Origin: Prevotella sp.
GTDB lineage: Bacteria; Bacteroidota; Bacteroidia; Bacteroidales; Bacteroidaceae
NCBI GenBank assembly: GCA_024688365.1
Contig: JAILEG010000045.1
Location: forward strand, 1-64,000
Length of the DNA stretch: 64,000 nt
Direction: 5' to 3'
Shown here in pieces: positions 1 through 6,946 of this stretch. The translations under genes and the position numbers were made by a program. The stretch's first letter is position 1; each line of letters starts with the position of its first letter. Below the pieces are notes generated by a model. That model was not told where the DNA came from. It was given only the letters and a program-made list of their open reading frames with translations, and ran no database searches.

Positions 1-466
1 CATAGTTGGCGCGCAGCTGATTGCGGCTCTGCACGGCAGAAGCCTTGCTGTCATAGGTTGCAGCTACAACACGATACATGTTGTTCCCGGCATTATAGGC
101 AATCTGAGCATCGTAACCAGCATTCTTCAGACGCTGCTGCAACCCTTCAGCATTAGCCTTCACACCGAAAGAGCCGACAACAACACTATAGCCCTTCAGG
201 CCTGCACCATTGACAACGGAGACACTCTCACGGCGGACAGGCTCACTGTCATAATTGTCAACCACACGAGTCTCCGTAACAGGCCGTGTCTCTATAGGCG
301 CAACAACCGGTGCATCCTGCTGCGCAGCATTGTCCTCACTCTCCTCTGTCTGCTCCTGTGCCTTTGCTTTCTCATAAGCTTTCTTATATGCACTCTCGCT
401 CGATTTGCAGCCCGTAAAAGCCATCGCTACACACATGGCAGCACCTAAAACCATTAATTTCTTCAT
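1..466 (-). CDS. SPOR-domain lipoprotein (C-terminus beyond window)
   Basis: Reading leftwards from the ATG at 464-466 gives a lipoprotein signal peptide with lipobox TGC at about residue 20, then a charged, low-complexity Lys/Glu/Gln linker, then a C-terminal SPOR-type domain (motifs YSVVVGSF and YDAQIAYN). SPOR domains bind denuded peptidoglycan glycan strands and mark division or envelope proteins. No acidic surface-export signal follows the cysteine, so a periplasm-facing location is likely. A -7-like TAACTTCG lies at 525-532 on this strand. The reading frame runs off the left edge of the window, so the C-terminus is not seen. Confidence 0.85.
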   Translation of the reverse strand, partial: MKKLMVLGAAMCVAMAFTGCKSSESAYKKAYEKAKAQEQTEESEDNAAQQDAPVVAPIETRPVTETRVVDNYDSEPVRRESVSVVNGAGLKGYSVVVGSFGVKANAEGLQQRLKNAGYDAQIAYNAGNNMYRVVAATYDSKASAVQSRNQLRANY

Positions 467-625
467 AATCCTTTAGCTATTTTTGTTGATTACACTATTT
501 TTCCACTATAAACTTTTTATCGTGCGAAGTTACGAAATAAGAAGCAAAAGCTGAAGAAGAGCGTACCTAAAGTTTGTTAAATAAGAAATTTGCAATCTTT
601 TTAACACAAAATACACTTCCATACA

Positions 626-655
626 TTGCTATCTACAAATTATTGACTATATTTG
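626..655 (+). promoter_or_regulatory. Bacteroidetes-type promoter of the YtxH operon
   Basis: A TTG (-33) at 626-628 and TATATTTG (-7) at 648-655 are 19 bases apart, matching the Bacteroidetes sigma-ABfr consensus. The first downstream gene starts at 703. Confidence 0.65.
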
Positions 656-702
656 CCAATGATAAAGACAAGTTGTCTCTAACATTAAAAACAATAAAGA
701 TT

Positions 703-918
703 ATGAAGGCATTAGGTTACATTGGAGCTTTCCTCGGCGGTGCTATCGCCGGAGCTGCTCTTGGGCTTCTGGTTGCCCCGGAAAAGGGTACTGACACACG
801 TACGAAAATCTCTGACGCTGTTGACGACTTCTGCAAGAAGCACGACATCAAGCTCAGCCGTAAGGAAGCTGACGAGTTTGTTGAGGACATCAAGGACGCT
901 GCCACAGAAACTATCTAA
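703..918 (+). CDS. YtxH-domain small envelope protein
   Basis: A 71-residue protein with one N-terminal glycine/alanine-rich membrane segment (GAFLGGAIAGAALGLLVAPEK) followed by a charged amphipathic helix region. The GxLLAP-x-KG transition is the hallmark of YtxH-like proteins, which are small membrane proteins often linked to general or envelope stress. The ATG at 703 was chosen over an upstream in-frame start at 574 because the promoter at 626-655 lies between them. It heads a three-gene unit with 9-base and 4-base gaps. Molecular function is unknown. Confidence 0.8.
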   Translation: MKALGYIGAFLGGAIAGAALGLLVAPEKGTDTRTKISDAVDDFCKKHDIKLSRKEADEFVEDIKDAATETI

Positions 919-927
919 TCAGCAAAG

Positions 928-1281
928 ATGTTTTCCAACGACAAGAACGTAGAAACAATAGCACATCTTGTTGAGGTGCTAAAACATTACATCGGGCTTC
1001 AGTCAGAATACGTGAGGCTCGATGTAATTGAGAAAGTTGTACGTCTGCTGACGGTGATTGCCGTAGCCGCGGTCTTCGTCACCCTCTTTCTCATCTCCCT
1101 CATTTACTTCTCCTTCGCCGCAGTATACGCATTGCAGCCCTTGGTGGGCTCTTTTGCCGTAGCTTTCCTCATTGTCAGCGCAGCCTATCTGCTGGTACTC
1201 ATTCTCTTCGTCCTTTTCCGCCACAGGCTGATAGAACGTCCTTTGGTGAGATTCTTAGGAAGCCTTTTAATGTCAAAATAA
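928..1281 (+). CDS. holin-X-like two-TM membrane protein
   Basis: A 117-residue protein: soluble N-terminal ~40 residues, two long hydrophobic segments (about 42-68 and 74-98) joined by a short loop, and a basic C-terminus. This is the architecture of the Holin-X / phage holin superfamily III family, which in Bacteroidetes usually sits beside a YtxH gene, as here. No lysis genes are nearby, so a housekeeping envelope role is more likely than phage lysis. It is translated 9 bases after the YtxH gene. Confidence 0.75.
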   Translation: MFSNDKNVETIAHLVEVLKHYIGLQSEYVRLDVIEKVVRLLTVIAVAAVFVTLFLISLIYFSFAAVYALQPLVGSFAVAFLIVSAAYLLVLILFVLFRHRLIERPLVRFLGSLLMSK

Positions 1282-1285
1282 GCTT

Positions 1286-1573
1286 ATGACAGACAACACT
1301 ACTCTTTTTGGTCCCAGCTACCGGTCGCTGAACGAGATTCGTCTCCGCAAGGCACAGTTACGCACTGACATCCTCAAGGACAACAACAAGCTCACCGGGC
1401 TATGGAATGAGCTCATGCACAAGCCCAAAGACAATACCACTCCCACACAACGTTTCTCAGGCGCACTGAGTACAGGGGCCGGCATACTGGACGGTCTTAT
1501 CCTCGGATGGAAGCTCTATAGGAAATTTGGCGGCTCAAAGCAGGTCGGCCTGTTTGGCAAGAAGCACAAGTAA
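1286..1573 (+). CDS. conserved hypothetical small protein, third gene of YtxH operon
   Basis: A 95-residue protein starting 4 bases after the holin-like gene. The N-terminal half is charged and probably helical (LRKAQLRTDILKDNNKL). A moderately hydrophobic stretch at about 62-78 (STGAGILDGLILGWKLYRKF) could be a weak membrane segment, followed by a basic tail. I do not recognise a named domain. Operon context suggests it works with the YtxH and holin-like proteins at the inner membrane. Confidence 0.7.
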   Translation: MTDNTTLFGPSYRSLNEIRLRKAQLRTDILKDNNKLTGLWNELMHKPKDNTTPTQRFSGALSTGAGILDGLILGWKLYRKFGGSKQVGLFGKKHK

Positions 1574-1587
1574 AGACGGGCTGGCAC

Positions 1588-1612
1588 AAAAAAAGGAGTA
1601 CCGCTGTACTCC
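1588..1612 (-). terminator. intrinsic terminator of the candidate small RNA
   Basis: Stem 1595-1601 with 1606-1612 (7 bp, tetraloop CGCT on the plus strand), followed on the minus strand by TTTTTTT (A-run 1588-1594 on plus). The oligo-T tract is on the minus side only, so it does not serve the plus-strand YtxH operon efficiently. Confidence 0.8.
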
Positions 1613-1652
1613 CAAACTTTGTTAACCTTAAATCTAATACTATGAAAAACAC
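1588..1652 (-). ncRNA. candidate ~65-nt intergenic small RNA
   Basis: On the minus strand a complete promoter (1657-1687) is followed within a few bases by about 65 nt that end in a perfect intrinsic terminator (7-bp stem GGAGTAC/GTACTCC, then seven T). No meaningful reading frame lies in between. The segment sits between an operon ending at 1573 and a convergent gene ending at 1788. The transcription start (about 1650-1653) is inferred from the -7 position. The single-stranded part (about 40 nt) has no obvious internal hairpin, consistent with an antisense-type regulator. Confidence 0.7.
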
Positions 1653-1656
1653 GCTG

Positions 1657-1687
1657 CAAATATACTATATTACTTTATTATAGCAAA
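1657..1687 (-). promoter_or_regulatory. canonical promoter of the candidate small RNA
   Basis: On the minus strand TTTG (-33; plus CAAA at 1684-1687) is followed after 19 bases by TATATTTG (-7; plus 1657-1664). Both boxes fully match the Bacteroidetes consensus. Confidence 0.8.
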
Positions 1688-1787
1688 TTCTCATGTGGTT
1701 TTTCCCGCCCTTATAACCTTTATTTTATTCTGTTTGCAGAAATTAGACACAAAAAGGGGGAAACGTGCAAACTTAGGCCTTTCTCAC

Positions 1788-2549
1788 TCATAGCTCTATC
1801 TGAAGCCCATCATAAGCAAAGAACACGTCTTCAGGCAACAGCCTCTGTGCCTCCTCATGCAGTCCTATCTGATGGGTCAGGTGGGTCAGGTAAGTACGCT
1901 TCGCCCCTATCCGCCTGCCGAAGTCAATCGCATCCTGAATGAGCTGATGGGAATGATGAGGACGGTCCCAGCGCAACGCATTGACAACGAGCGTCTCAAC
2001 TCCTTCCAGATAAGGAAGCTCTGTGTCGGCAATCGTCTTCATGTCAGTGATGTAAGCCAGCTTTCCAATGCGAAAGCCTAAGATGGGCAGCTTGCCATGC
2101 ATCACGGTAATGGGGACGACTTCCACATCGCCTATCCTCAGATGAGAATGAGGCAGAACTGCATGAAGATTCAATTTGGGCACACCTGGATAGAGATGCT
2201 CCGTAAAGCAATAGGGAAAGTTGTGGCGCAAGCCCGCACAGGTATCCTCATTGGCATAAACCTCAATATCACCCAGCATGCAATACGGACGCACATCGTC
2301 AATACCACCCACGTGGTCATAATGGATATGCGTGACCAGCAGACCATCAATCTTGCGGAAAGGGAGCGGAAGAATCTGCTGGCGAAAGTCCGGACCACAG
2401 TCAATCAGGATGCGGGTGTGTGCGGTTTCCAACAGAGCTGAGGTACGTAAGCGACTGTCACGAGGGTCTTTGCTCCGGCACACCTCACACTGACAGCCTA
2501 TCACAGGGACGCCATTCGAGGTACCCGTCCCAAGAAAACGTAAAGACAT
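1788..2549 (-). CDS. MBL-fold metallo-hydrolase (PhnP/RNase Z-like)
   Basis: A 253-residue beta-lactamase-fold hydrolase. Visible are the N-terminal FLGTGTSNGVPVIGC signature, a Cys-x2-Cys pair (CQCEVC), the metal-binding motif THIHYDHVGG, the later MHG and YITDM motifs, and a C-terminal THLTH. The family contains PhnP-type cyclic phosphodiesterases; the substrate here is unknown. The ATG at 2549 is preferred because homologous proteins begin at the glycine-rich strand. The frame is open 52 codons further up (to 2705), but that stretch is Ser/Ala/Gly-rich and unlike a conserved domain. It follows murB on the same strand. Confidence 0.8.
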   Translation of the reverse strand: MSLRFLGTGTSNGVPVIGCQCEVCRSKDPRDSRLRTSALLETAHTRILIDCGPDFRQQILPLPFRKIDGLLVTHIHYDHVGGIDDVRPYCMLGDIEVYANEDTCAGLRHNFPYCFTEHLYPGVPKLNLHAVLPHSHLRIGDVEVVPITVMHGKLPILGFRIGKLAYITDMKTIADTELPYLEGVETLVVNALRWDRPHHSHQLIQDAIDFGRRIGAKRTYLTHLTHQIGLHEEAQRLLPEDVFFAYDGLQIEL

Positions 2550-2844
2550 CCCCCCATGCCTTCCTGAAGAGGCAGACCCTGACGGAGCAGAACTCACAGC
2601 CAGCTCTGCCGCCAAACGGCAAGATTGACCGGAGATATCATTATGTATATCTTGATTATGGCTCACAACTACTTTTCTCATTCCAACAACACAGGGGACT
2701 GTCATCCGCCCCCTAACAAAATCAGCGGTTACACCTTAGGGCGAGCCTTGGAAGTATACAGGAAGAGCTTCAACTTATTCCACACCTTTCTTCTGGCATT
2801 AAGTCGCCTTTCCCTGATTTACTGCCATACATGCACCTGTCCTA

Positions 2845-3882
2845 TCAGTTTCCCCTCTCCTTGCTGGAGACCGGGCGAGGAATCAGGTTTACTTCCGGAT
2901 GTATCTCTATCCCGAACTTCTCCCTCACATCCTCCTGGATAGCCTCACAGAGCCGGACAATATCACCACCTGTGGCTCCACCAAGGTTTACCAGCACCAG
3001 GGCCTGCTTCTCATAGACGCCAGCCCTTCCCAAGGTTTTACCCTTCCAGCCGCACTGGTCAATCATCCAGCCAGCCGGAATCTTCTCATGGTCAGCATCA
3101 ACAGTATAATGCGGCATCCTCACGTAGTGAGCAGCCAATTCGTCGTACTTAGCCCTTGAGACTATCGGATTCATGAAGAAACTCCCGGCATTACCTATCT
3201 CTTTCGGATCAGGCAGCTTGGCATTGCGGATGTCGGTAATAGTCTGCCGTAGCTGCGCTGCCGTAGGATGTTCTATGCCTCGCTCTGCCAATGCCGTACG
3301 GATATTCCCATAGTCAAGTTTTGGCTGATAGGTTCTTGAGAGGTGATAGGTGACTGAGGTGATAAGAAACCTGTCGCGCCATTCATGCTTGAAGCGGCTC
3401 TGGCGATAGCTGTACCGGCACTCCTCATTCGTAAAACGGCACAGCCCACCAGTCGCTATCTCAACGGCCTCCACCTCCTCTATCAGGTCTTTGGCCTCCG
3501 CCCCGTATGCTCCGATATTCTGTACGGCACTCGCCCCACACTCCCCAGGGATGATGGAAAGGTTCTCAGCACCATAGAGATCATGACTGACACAGAAATC
3601 CACAAAATCGTCCCACAGGTAGCCCGATCCACAGCGCACCCGCTCGTCATCAAGCTGCTCAATGAACGACATACTCGAATGAAGCACCGTCCCCTTATAA
3701 TCATCCGTCAACAACAGGTTGCTTCCACCACCAAGGATCAGCAGCGGACGGTCGTCCTCCGCCAGTGAGCAAACCAGCTCCTGCGCCTCCTCCACCGATT
3801 CATACTCCACGAAACGGCGGCACCTCGCATCAATGCCGAACGTGTTATGCCTCAGCAGACTATAGTCTTTGTAATCTTTCAT
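2845..3882 (-). CDS. murB: UDP-N-acetylenolpyruvoylglucosamine reductase MurB
   Basis: A 345-residue FAD-dependent enzyme that reduces UDP-GlcNAc-enolpyruvate to UDP-MurNAc in cytoplasmic peptidoglycan precursor synthesis. It shows the N-terminal HNTFGIDA entry, the FAD-binding LILGGGSNLLLTDD loop, SIIPGECGASAVQNIGAYGAE, the catalytic-serine motif GNAGSFFMNP, and the C-terminal glutamate motif EIHPEVNLI. Length fits the E. coli-type (type I) family. The ATG at 3882 was chosen; the codon before it is TTG. The start is 6 bases after the stop of the DUF4348 gene, so the two are probably co-transcribed. Confidence 0.95.
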   Translation of the reverse strand: MKDYKDYSLLRHNTFGIDARCRRFVEYESVEEAQELVCSLAEDDRPLLILGGGSNLLLTDDYKGTVLHSSMSFIEQLDDERVRCGSGYLWDDFVDFCVSHDLYGAENLSIIPGECGASAVQNIGAYGAEAKDLIEEVEAVEIATGGLCRFTNEECRYSYRQSRFKHEWRDRFLITSVTYHLSRTYQPKLDYGNIRTALAERGIEHPTAAQLRQTITDIRNAKLPDPKEIGNAGSFFMNPIVSRAKYDELAAHYVRMPHYTVDADHEKIPAGWMIDQCGWKGKTLGRAGVYEKQALVLVNLGGATGGDIVRLCEAIQEDVREKFGIEIHPEVNLIPRPVSSKERGN

Positions 3883-3888
3883 CAATTA

Positions 3889-4740
3889 TCAATAAGCGTT
3901 GATTTTCACCAGTTTCCAGCTGTTGCCATTACGCTTGAATATAAGCTGCGTCTCCATACCATTTGCCAAGCCGCGGAAAGTGAGAATCTTACGGTCAGAC
4001 TCGGCATACTTCTGCCCATAGAGAATGTTGTAAATCATGTCACCAGGAACTTCCGGAAGGAAAGAGGTCCATTCCTCAGCAGGAATAGTGGTGTTCACCG
4101 TGGCCGTCTCCTCACCATTGGGATCTGGACCGGAGTAAGCCAAGGGACTCTTCACTGCCCCAGCTCCGCCAGTGGCAAAGAATCGGGAAAGGAATGTCAG
4201 GAATGAGGCATTATAATTCTGCTTGAATGAGCCCTGCTTTATTTGGCTCAGCATCCAGTGTCCCTCCTGGTGGTCGAACCAGTACTGCTCAACCAAGGCT
4301 TTCCTCAGATGGATTTTCTCAACAATGACACTGTCAAGTTCGGTCGACTTCGGCAATTCCATCTGCTTCTCATTGTCGAAAATCAATGTATAATACCCCT
4401 GAGGACGGAAGAAGTGGTCGGTCTTCCACTCACCTCGCTGCATCATTGTGGTTTTGTGCCCCCACAGCACAGGTAAAGGGAACTTGACACGGTTACGCTG
4501 CAGTTTCTTGTTGGCTATGAAGTTGAAGAAAAAATCGTCAAACAACTGGTCGGCAGCCTTCGGCATCGGGGTAGCCGCAATGATCTCCGTGGCAGAGTCG
4601 ACCGTATCGGCAGTATCAACAACCGCCGAAGAGTCAACACTCGGACTGTCAGCGGCTTCCACTTTCTTGTTGGAACAACCTGTGGTCACAGCCACCATTG
4701 CCATACAAGCAAACACTACAAGTAAAAATGCTTTTCTCAT
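3889..4740 (-). CDS. DUF4348-family lipoprotein
   Basis: A 283-residue lipoprotein. The signal peptide from MRKAFLLVVF ends in lipobox TTGC, followed by a Ser/Asp/Ala-rich linker of about 45 residues and a globular domain (about 60-283) that resembles the Bacteroidales-specific DUF4348 family (FFNFIANKKLQRNRVKFPL, then a C-terminal IYNILYG region). Function is unknown. The start at 4740 was chosen over 4761 because it begins the signal peptide. A TACATTTG box lies at 4770-4777 on this strand. It is divergent from pheS and upstream of murB. Confidence 0.75.
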   Translation of the reverse strand: MRKAFLLVVFACMAMVAVTTGCSNKKVEAADSPSVDSSAVVDTADTVDSATEIIAATPMPKAADQLFDDFFFNFIANKKLQRNRVKFPLPVLWGHKTTMMQRGEWKTDHFFRPQGYYTLIFDNEKQMELPKSTELDSVIVEKIHLRKALVEQYWFDHQEGHWMLSQIKQGSFKQNYNASFLTFLSRFFATGGAGAVKSPLAYSGPDPNGEETATVNTTIPAEEWTSFLPEVPGDMIYNILYGQKYAESDRKILTFRGLANGMETQLIFKRNGNSWKLVKINAY

Positions 4741-4880
4741 ATTCTCGTTATATCGTCTCAAATTCGGTGCAAATGTACGATATTTATTTCTAATAAGACA
4801 GCAAAACGGTAAATTTATCTTAGGGTAATTTCTCCGTTCCGATTATAAATCGTACCTTTGCACGAAAATAATCAAGCACT

Positions 4881-5918
4881 ATGTTATTAGACAAGATAGA
4901 AGAACTTCTCAAGGAAGTGAGCAACCTATCGGCAAAAAGTGCCGATGACGTAGAACAGCTTCGTCTGAAATACCTCAGCAAGAAGGGCGAGATCAATGCG
5001 CTGATGGGCGAGTTCCGCAATGTGGCAGCCGACCAGAAGAAGACTGTCGGCATGAAAATCAACGAGCTGAAACAGAGCGCACAGGAGAAAATCAACCAGC
5101 TCAAAGAACAGCTTGAGACAAACGAGGCACAGAGCGATGACATCGACCTGACCCGCACCTCCTACCCTGTCGGTCTCGGTACACGCCATCCTCTCACACT
5201 TGTCAAGAACGAGATTATCGACATCTTCGGACGTATGGGCTTCACACTCTACCAGGGACCGGAGATTGACGATGACCAGCATGTCTTCACGATGCTGAAC
5301 TTCGCTGCCGACCATCCGGCACGTGACATGCAGGACACTTTCTTCATTGAGCGCAGTAACACGATGGACGTTACCAAGAACGTACTTCTCCGCAGCCATA
5401 CCTCAAACGACGAGGCGCACTATATGTCGACCCATGAGCCGCCTATCCGTGTACTCTGCCCAGGACGTGTCTACCGCAATGAGGCTATCTCAGCCCGTGC
5501 CCACTGTTTCTTCCATCAGGTAGAAGGTCTCTATGTTGACAAGAATGTCAGCTTTACCGACCTCAAGCAGGTGCTTCTCACCTTCGCCCGTGAGATGTTC
5601 GGTGCCGACACCAAGATCCGCCTGCGGCCGAGCTATTTCCCATTCACGGAGCCAAGTGCAGAGATGGACATCAGCTGCAACATCTGCGGCGGTGAGGGTT
5701 GTGGATTCTGCAAGCATACCGGCTGGGTGGAGATTCTTGGCTGCGGTATGGTTGACCCGCATGACCTTGAAGCCTGCGGCATCGACTCCAGCGTCTATAC
5801 AGGCTATGCCTTCGGTATGGGAGTGGAGCGCATTGCCAATCTGAAGTATCGTGTCAGCGACCTCCGTCTCTTCTCCGAGAATGACACACGGTTCCTCCGT
5901 GAGTTTGAGGGGGCATAA
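4881..5918 (+). CDS. pheS: phenylalanyl-tRNA synthetase alpha subunit
   Basis: A 345-residue catalytic subunit of the class II (alpha-beta)2 enzyme that charges tRNA-Phe. It has the N-terminal coiled-coil arm (about 1-85), motif 2 (FHQVEGLYVD), the FTEPSAEMDI phenylalanine pocket, and motif 3 (GYAFGMGVERIANLKY). A Cys-rich insertion CNICGGEGCGFC at about 267-277 is common in Bacteroidetes PheS. A TACCTTTG -7 box lies at 4853-4860. It ends at a strong terminator and pheT is not in the window, so the subunits are encoded apart. Confidence 0.96.
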   Translation: MLLDKIEELLKEVSNLSAKSADDVEQLRLKYLSKKGEINALMGEFRNVAADQKKTVGMKINELKQSAQEKINQLKEQLETNEAQSDDIDLTRTSYPVGLGTRHPLTLVKNEIIDIFGRMGFTLYQGPEIDDDQHVFTMLNFAADHPARDMQDTFFIERSNTMDVTKNVLLRSHTSNDEAHYMSTHEPPIRVLCPGRVYRNEAISARAHCFFHQVEGLYVDKNVSFTDLKQVLLTFAREMFGADTKIRLRPSYFPFTEPSAEMDISCNICGGEGCGFCKHTGWVEILGCGMVDPHDLEACGIDSSVYTGYAFGMGVERIANLKYRVSDLRLFSENDTRFLREFEGA

Positions 5919-5982
5919 AAGCTTCCTCCCCCTTCAAACAGGGAGACGTTTGAAAGTAAAAAAAGACAGAAGAATATAATAT

Positions 5983-6021
5983 AAAGGTAAGAAACTCTTT
6001 GGACGTTTCTTACCTTTTTTT
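5983..6021 (+). terminator. intrinsic terminator of pheS
   Basis: A 13-bp stem (5983-5995 with 6005-6017; AAAGGTAAGAAAC and its complement), 9-base loop, and a run of T to 6021, about 65 bases after the pheS stop. Confidence 0.9.
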
Positions 6022-6150
6022 GAGAATCATCTCCTCAGCTGGCAACCGCAAGACTCTGACAGCCAACCATTCTGCACTCCTCTATACCGCTAAAGCTCAC
6101 TTCATGCCAGCCAAGACATAAGAAGAAAACGAGTACACGATGCACACTTT

Positions 6151-6218
6151 GTGAAGTATTGCTGCAGAAGTACTGGAATACTTCTGCTCCAATACCCGAA
6201 TACTTCACATAAAGTACT
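6151..6218. repeat. triple-palindrome intergenic repeat, copy 1
   Basis: Three imperfect palindromes of the TACTTCACGTGAAGTA type in tandem with short spacers, in the gene-free stretch 5919-6304 downstream of pheS. The centres are about 22-24 bases apart. The element is followed by CAAGGGGAT, shared in part with copies 2 and 3. Apart from this and the pheS terminator I see nothing in the gap. Confidence 0.8.
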
Positions 6219-6304
6219 GAACAAGGGGATTACAGTCCAGCCCCATCTGCCATCAGCTATCCCAAACAACACACCATCAGAAGGATGACAAGGATTCGTG
6301 CAGG

Positions 6305-6448
6305 CTATTCCCATACCACCAAATGACGGGGCAACGTGATGATTTTCAGACGCTGATACCAGACTTTTTGAGAACCAGCCACGAGCATCTTACGATGGCT
6401 CTTGTCCTCGGGCATGCCGAAGTCCAGAGGCTGAAAATCCGTTTCCAT
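6305..6448 (-). CDS. hypothetical 47-residue protein
   Basis: A short frame beginning METDFQPLDFG and ending in a basic/hydrophobic stretch (RLKIITLPRHLVVWE). A TACTTTTG -7 box lies at 6475-6482 on the same strand, about 25 bases upstream. I do not recognise the family. It directly follows a broken ATPase-like gene and may itself be a remnant. Confidence 0.35.
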   Translation of the reverse strand: METDFQPLDFGMPEDKSHRKMLVAGSQKVWYQRLKIITLPRHLVVWE

Positions 6449-6558
6449 TATCCGCTTGTTTATTATTGTGATTGCAAAAGTACCAAGAGAATGATTGATA
6501 TGAAAATTTCCGCAAGGCTTGCAGCCCCCTGCCCGCTCTCTTCGATTTCGCCTTTTAG

Positions 6559-6810
6559 CTATGAAACCCGACATGGACGGCGGAGCAATATTCCATACGC
6601 TCGTTGTCGCAGTGCGTCCACCACATCCAGTAGGCACATAGATGATGGTTTCTCAGCGGTGCAGTCGCTTGATGATGTATTCCCGTTCCACGTGTCAGGC
6701 TTCCGACAGAACTCCTCGCTCAGTTTCGATTCTTTTGCCAGCGAGACTATCTCTCCCATAGCCGTCAGATGTTCATCTGCTTCGCTTCTTTCTTTGCTTT
6801 CATCTGCCAT
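6559..6810 (-). pseudogene. remnant of an ATPase-family gene
   Basis: The first ~40 residues from the ATG at 6810 (MGEIVSLAKESKLSEEFCRK) resemble the N-terminus seen in a family of Bacteroidales AAA-type ATPases. After that the frame is lost: plausible family-like peptides (EYIIKRLHR, then CDNERMEYCS) appear in the other two frames before stops. A TATCTTTG promoter box at 6830-6837 survives. I read this as a short decayed copy. The family assignment is from memory of the N-terminal pattern and is tentative. Confidence 0.45.
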
Positions 6811-6841
6811 TTGTTTTTGATTGATGGTGCAAAGATAAAGA

Positions 6842-6870
6842 AAGGCTGTGCCGAATGAGGGCACAGCCTT
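6842..6870 (-). terminator. terminator of the DUF262 operon
   Basis: A perfect 11-bp stem (6842-6852 with 6860-6870, AAGGCTGTGCC and its complement) with a T-rich tail on the minus strand, about 77 bases after the stop of the second DUF262 gene. Confidence 0.75.
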
Positions 6871-6946
6871 GAGGAAATGTATAGTCATTTAGAAATCAAA
6901 TGCAACAAATTCTTCCTCAACGGTTCAGTAGCAACTTTATGGTCAA

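Noticed and set aside
928..1281. Phage or prophage remnant because of the holin-like protein
   Set aside because: No other phage genes are near. YtxH plus holin-X is a usual chromosomal pair in Bacteroidetes.
1642..1683. 13-residue frame (MKNTLQIYYITLL) on the plus strand after a hairpin
   Set aside because: It lies over the promoter and 5' end of the minus-strand small RNA. The boxes and T-run make sense only on the minus strand, so the peptide is most likely chance.
2550..2705. 52-residue N-terminal extension of the MBL-fold hydrolase
   Set aside because: The extension is Ser/Ala/Gly-rich, lacks a signal peptide, and related proteins begin at the MSLRFLGTGTS strand. Only frame openness supports it.
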